A stretch of 31,560 bases of DNA from Candidatus Woesearchaeota archaeon. Its GTDB lineage: Archaea; Nanobdellota; Nanobdellia; Woesearchaeales; JACPBV01. A model generated the notes under the pieces. The model made no database searches. It saw only the letters and a program-made list of their open reading frames with translations, and was not told where the DNA came from. Made by a program: the position numbers and the translations under genes. This document shows positions 31,013-31,560 of this stretch, one piece after another (within the stretch, counting starts at the first letter, position 1; every line of letters begins with the position of its first letter). Where the stretch lies: contig JAHWHQ010000048.1 of the NCBI GenBank assembly GCA_019323195.1, positions 1-31,560 of the forward strand. Reading direction: 5' to 3'.

Positions 31013-31124
31013 GCCCCCATGGTGTAGTCCGGTCAATCATCCAGCCTTTTCGAGGCTGGGACATGGGTTCAAAGCATCTCTCCGCAGGAGCCTGCGGGAA
31101 TGGTGAAAGTCCCGTTGGGGGCAT
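31013..31124 (+). tRNA. tRNA-Glu (anticodon TTC) with T-loop intron
   Basis: GCCCCCA at the 5' end, D-arm region GTGTAGTCCGGTCAATCAT typical of archaeal Glu, anticodon stem CAGCC/GGCTG with loop TTTTCGA (TTC), and T-stem ATGGG/CCCGT interrupted in its loop by 36 nt (31074-31109). The 3' strand has six G where five would pair with the five C of the acceptor, leaving one unpaired base. It is 8 nt behind tRNA-Ile. CCA is not encoded. Confidence 0.85.
31074..31109 (+). other. Non-canonical intron at 59/60 in the T-loop of tRNA-Glu
   Basis: Exon TTCA (31068-31071) pairs with intron TGAA (31104-31107); bulges AAG and AGT are cut after the second base. Excision gives the T-loop TTCAAAT, identical to that of the Gly and Ile genes here. 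The intron interior CCGCAG/CTGCGG forms a strong hairpin. Confidence 0.8.
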
Positions 31125-31142
31125 TTTACTTTTCTTTTTTGA
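31125..31142 (+). terminator. T-rich terminator after the tRNA cluster
   Basis: TTTTACTTTTCTTTTTTG follows the tRNA-Glu 3' end directly. U-runs of this type stop archaeal RNA polymerase. Confidence 0.55.
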
Positions 31143-31173
31143 ATTATTGGGCATCAAGTAATGTTCTTTCTTT

Positions 31174-31207
31174 AGGTGTCTACAAACAACCAAAATTGTA
31201 GTCACCT
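31174..31207. promoter_or_regulatory. Inverted repeat, probable operator of the Fic gene
   Basis: AGGTGTCTACAA (31174-31185) and TTGTAGTCACCT (31196-31207) are inverted repeats matching at 11 of 12 positions, separated by 10 nt. They lie just upstream of the TATA box TTTAAATAT (31220-31228) of the Fic-family gene. Confidence 0.55.
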
Positions 31208-31219
31208 GAAACCGAAAAA

Positions 31220-31228
31220 TTTAAATAT
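31220..31228 (+). promoter_or_regulatory. TATA box of the Fic-family gene
   Basis: TTTAAATAT lies about 25 nt ahead of the ATG codons at 31244 and 31250, predicting a leaderless transcript. Confidence 0.55.
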
Positions 31229-31238
31229 GTAGTCACCT
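31228..31238. promoter_or_regulatory. Third operator half-site overlapping the core promoter
   Basis: TGTAGTCACCT repeats exactly the sequence at 31197-31207, 31 bp (about three helical turns) downstream, between the TATA box and the predicted transcription start. A bound protein would block initiation. Confidence 0.5.
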
Positions 31239-31249
31239 TTTATATGCTT

Positions 31250-31560
31250 ATGCATATCGAAAAAAGAGATAGCGGCAAGAAAATAAAGTATTTCCTTTCT
31301 CATTCATATAGGGAAGGAAAAAAAGTCCATAAGTTCAGAAAATATCTTGGCAGAGATTTAAAAGAAGGGAAACTGAAAGAAAGAAAAGAAATTGCAGAAA
31401 AGCTTATCTTAGAGGAGATACATAGATATAAGATTGTAAAAGATCCTTTATGTTTCAAACTATCAGAAAAAGAAATTAAAGATATAACCTCTTTAGAGAA
31501 TGCCATACCATTTAAAATATCTCATCTCTGTGACAAGGATTGGAAAAATTTCTCAGAAAT
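31250..31560 (+). CDS. Fic/DOC-family protein, N-terminal part (runs off the window)
   Basis: The visible 103 residues begin MHIEKRDSGKKIKYFLSHSY and continue with REGKKVHKFRKYLGRDL, a pattern I associate with the N-terminal region of archaeal and bacterial Fic-domain proteins; the last residues (CDKDWKNFSE) fit the stretch that leads into the family's xFxYNxxxIEG segment. The catalytic HPFxxGNGR loop would lie beyond the window. Fic enzymes transfer AMP or similar groups to target proteins, and many are toxins or self-regulated transcription partners. ATG 31244 is an alternative start. Operator-like repeats upstream suggest self-regulation. Confidence 0.6.
   Translation, partial: MHIEKRDSGKKIKYFLSHSYREGKKVHKFRKYLGRDLKEGKLKERKEIAEKLILEEIHRYKIVKDPLCFKLSEKEIKDITSLENAIPFKISHLCDKDWKNFSE

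Noticed and set aside
30922..31161. Open frames crossing the tRNA-Ile and tRNA-Glu genes on both strands
   Set aside because: They run through well-folded tRNA sequences and have no ribosome binding site; they exist by chance.

Overview
This window comes from an archaeon. The evidence is the gene order eL42, eS27, aIF2-alpha, Nop10, PAC2-family protein; a prefoldin-alpha and FtsY pair; TATA-type promoters about 25 nt ahead of leaderless start codons; GGTG-type ribosome binding sites inside operons; tRNA genes without encoded CCA; and tRNA introns that fold as bulge-helix-bulge (BHB) motifs. The mix of short operons, a bacterial-type GAPDH, archaeal phosphoglycerate mutase, ScpA and many small membrane or zinc-ribbon proteins resembles DPANN archaea (Woesearchaeota/Pacearchaeota style). 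That placement is an inference without a search.

Layout. 1-3.7 kb: a zinc-ribbon protein and a compact DegT-like protein on the minus strand; then a plus-strand series of nucleotidyltransferase, small unknown protein, small methyltransferase and flavin reductase-like protein. 3.7-7.0 kb: a GT4 glycosyltransferase fused to a HAD phosphatase, overlapping a TreT-type trehalose synthase. 7.0-9.0 kb: a structured intergenic element, then purE (with a degenerate second repeat) and purC. 9.1-15.5 kb: inositol-phosphatase family protein, TauE-like permease and FAH-family hydrolase, a probably exported trypsin-fold protein without its catalytic serine, ilvC, and membrane proteins of unknown role. 15.5-18.7 kb: membrane pyrophosphatase and GAPDH. 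18.7-21.0 kb: the translation cluster. 21.0-25.4 kb: an unknown protein, enolase, phosphoglycerate mutase and GalT. 25.4-26.3 kb: a second copy of the structured element and a Hel308-like helicase cut to its first RecA domain. 26.3-30.5 kb: operon prs-pfdA-ftsY, an unknown protein and scpA. 30.57-31.12 kb: four tRNAs (Val, Gly, Ile, Glu) carrying five introns between them. 31.2 kb to the end: the start of a Fic-family gene behind operator-like repeats.

How the genes fit together. GAPDH, enolase and phosphoglycerate mutase are the lower glycolytic or gluconeogenic steps; GalT, TreT and the GT-HAD fusion link to sugar-nucleotide and compatible-solute chemistry; PRPP synthetase, PurE and PurC give a partial purine route; membrane pyrophosphatase would recover energy from the pyrophosphate these reactions release. 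No stretch longer than 300 bases lacks a gene or described element. The longest gaps are 6954-7202 and 25374-25655, which hold the two structured elements, and 21608-21867, which holds promoters. Bases 1-204 are AT-rich and I recognise nothing in them.

The most notable signals are (i) the tRNA cluster, with introns in the D-loop, anticodon stem and T-loop as well as the usual site, and a rare tRNA-Ile with anticodon TAT; and (ii) two ~165-bp intergenic elements whose stems differ in sequence but keep their pairing, each lying just upstream of a TATA box.
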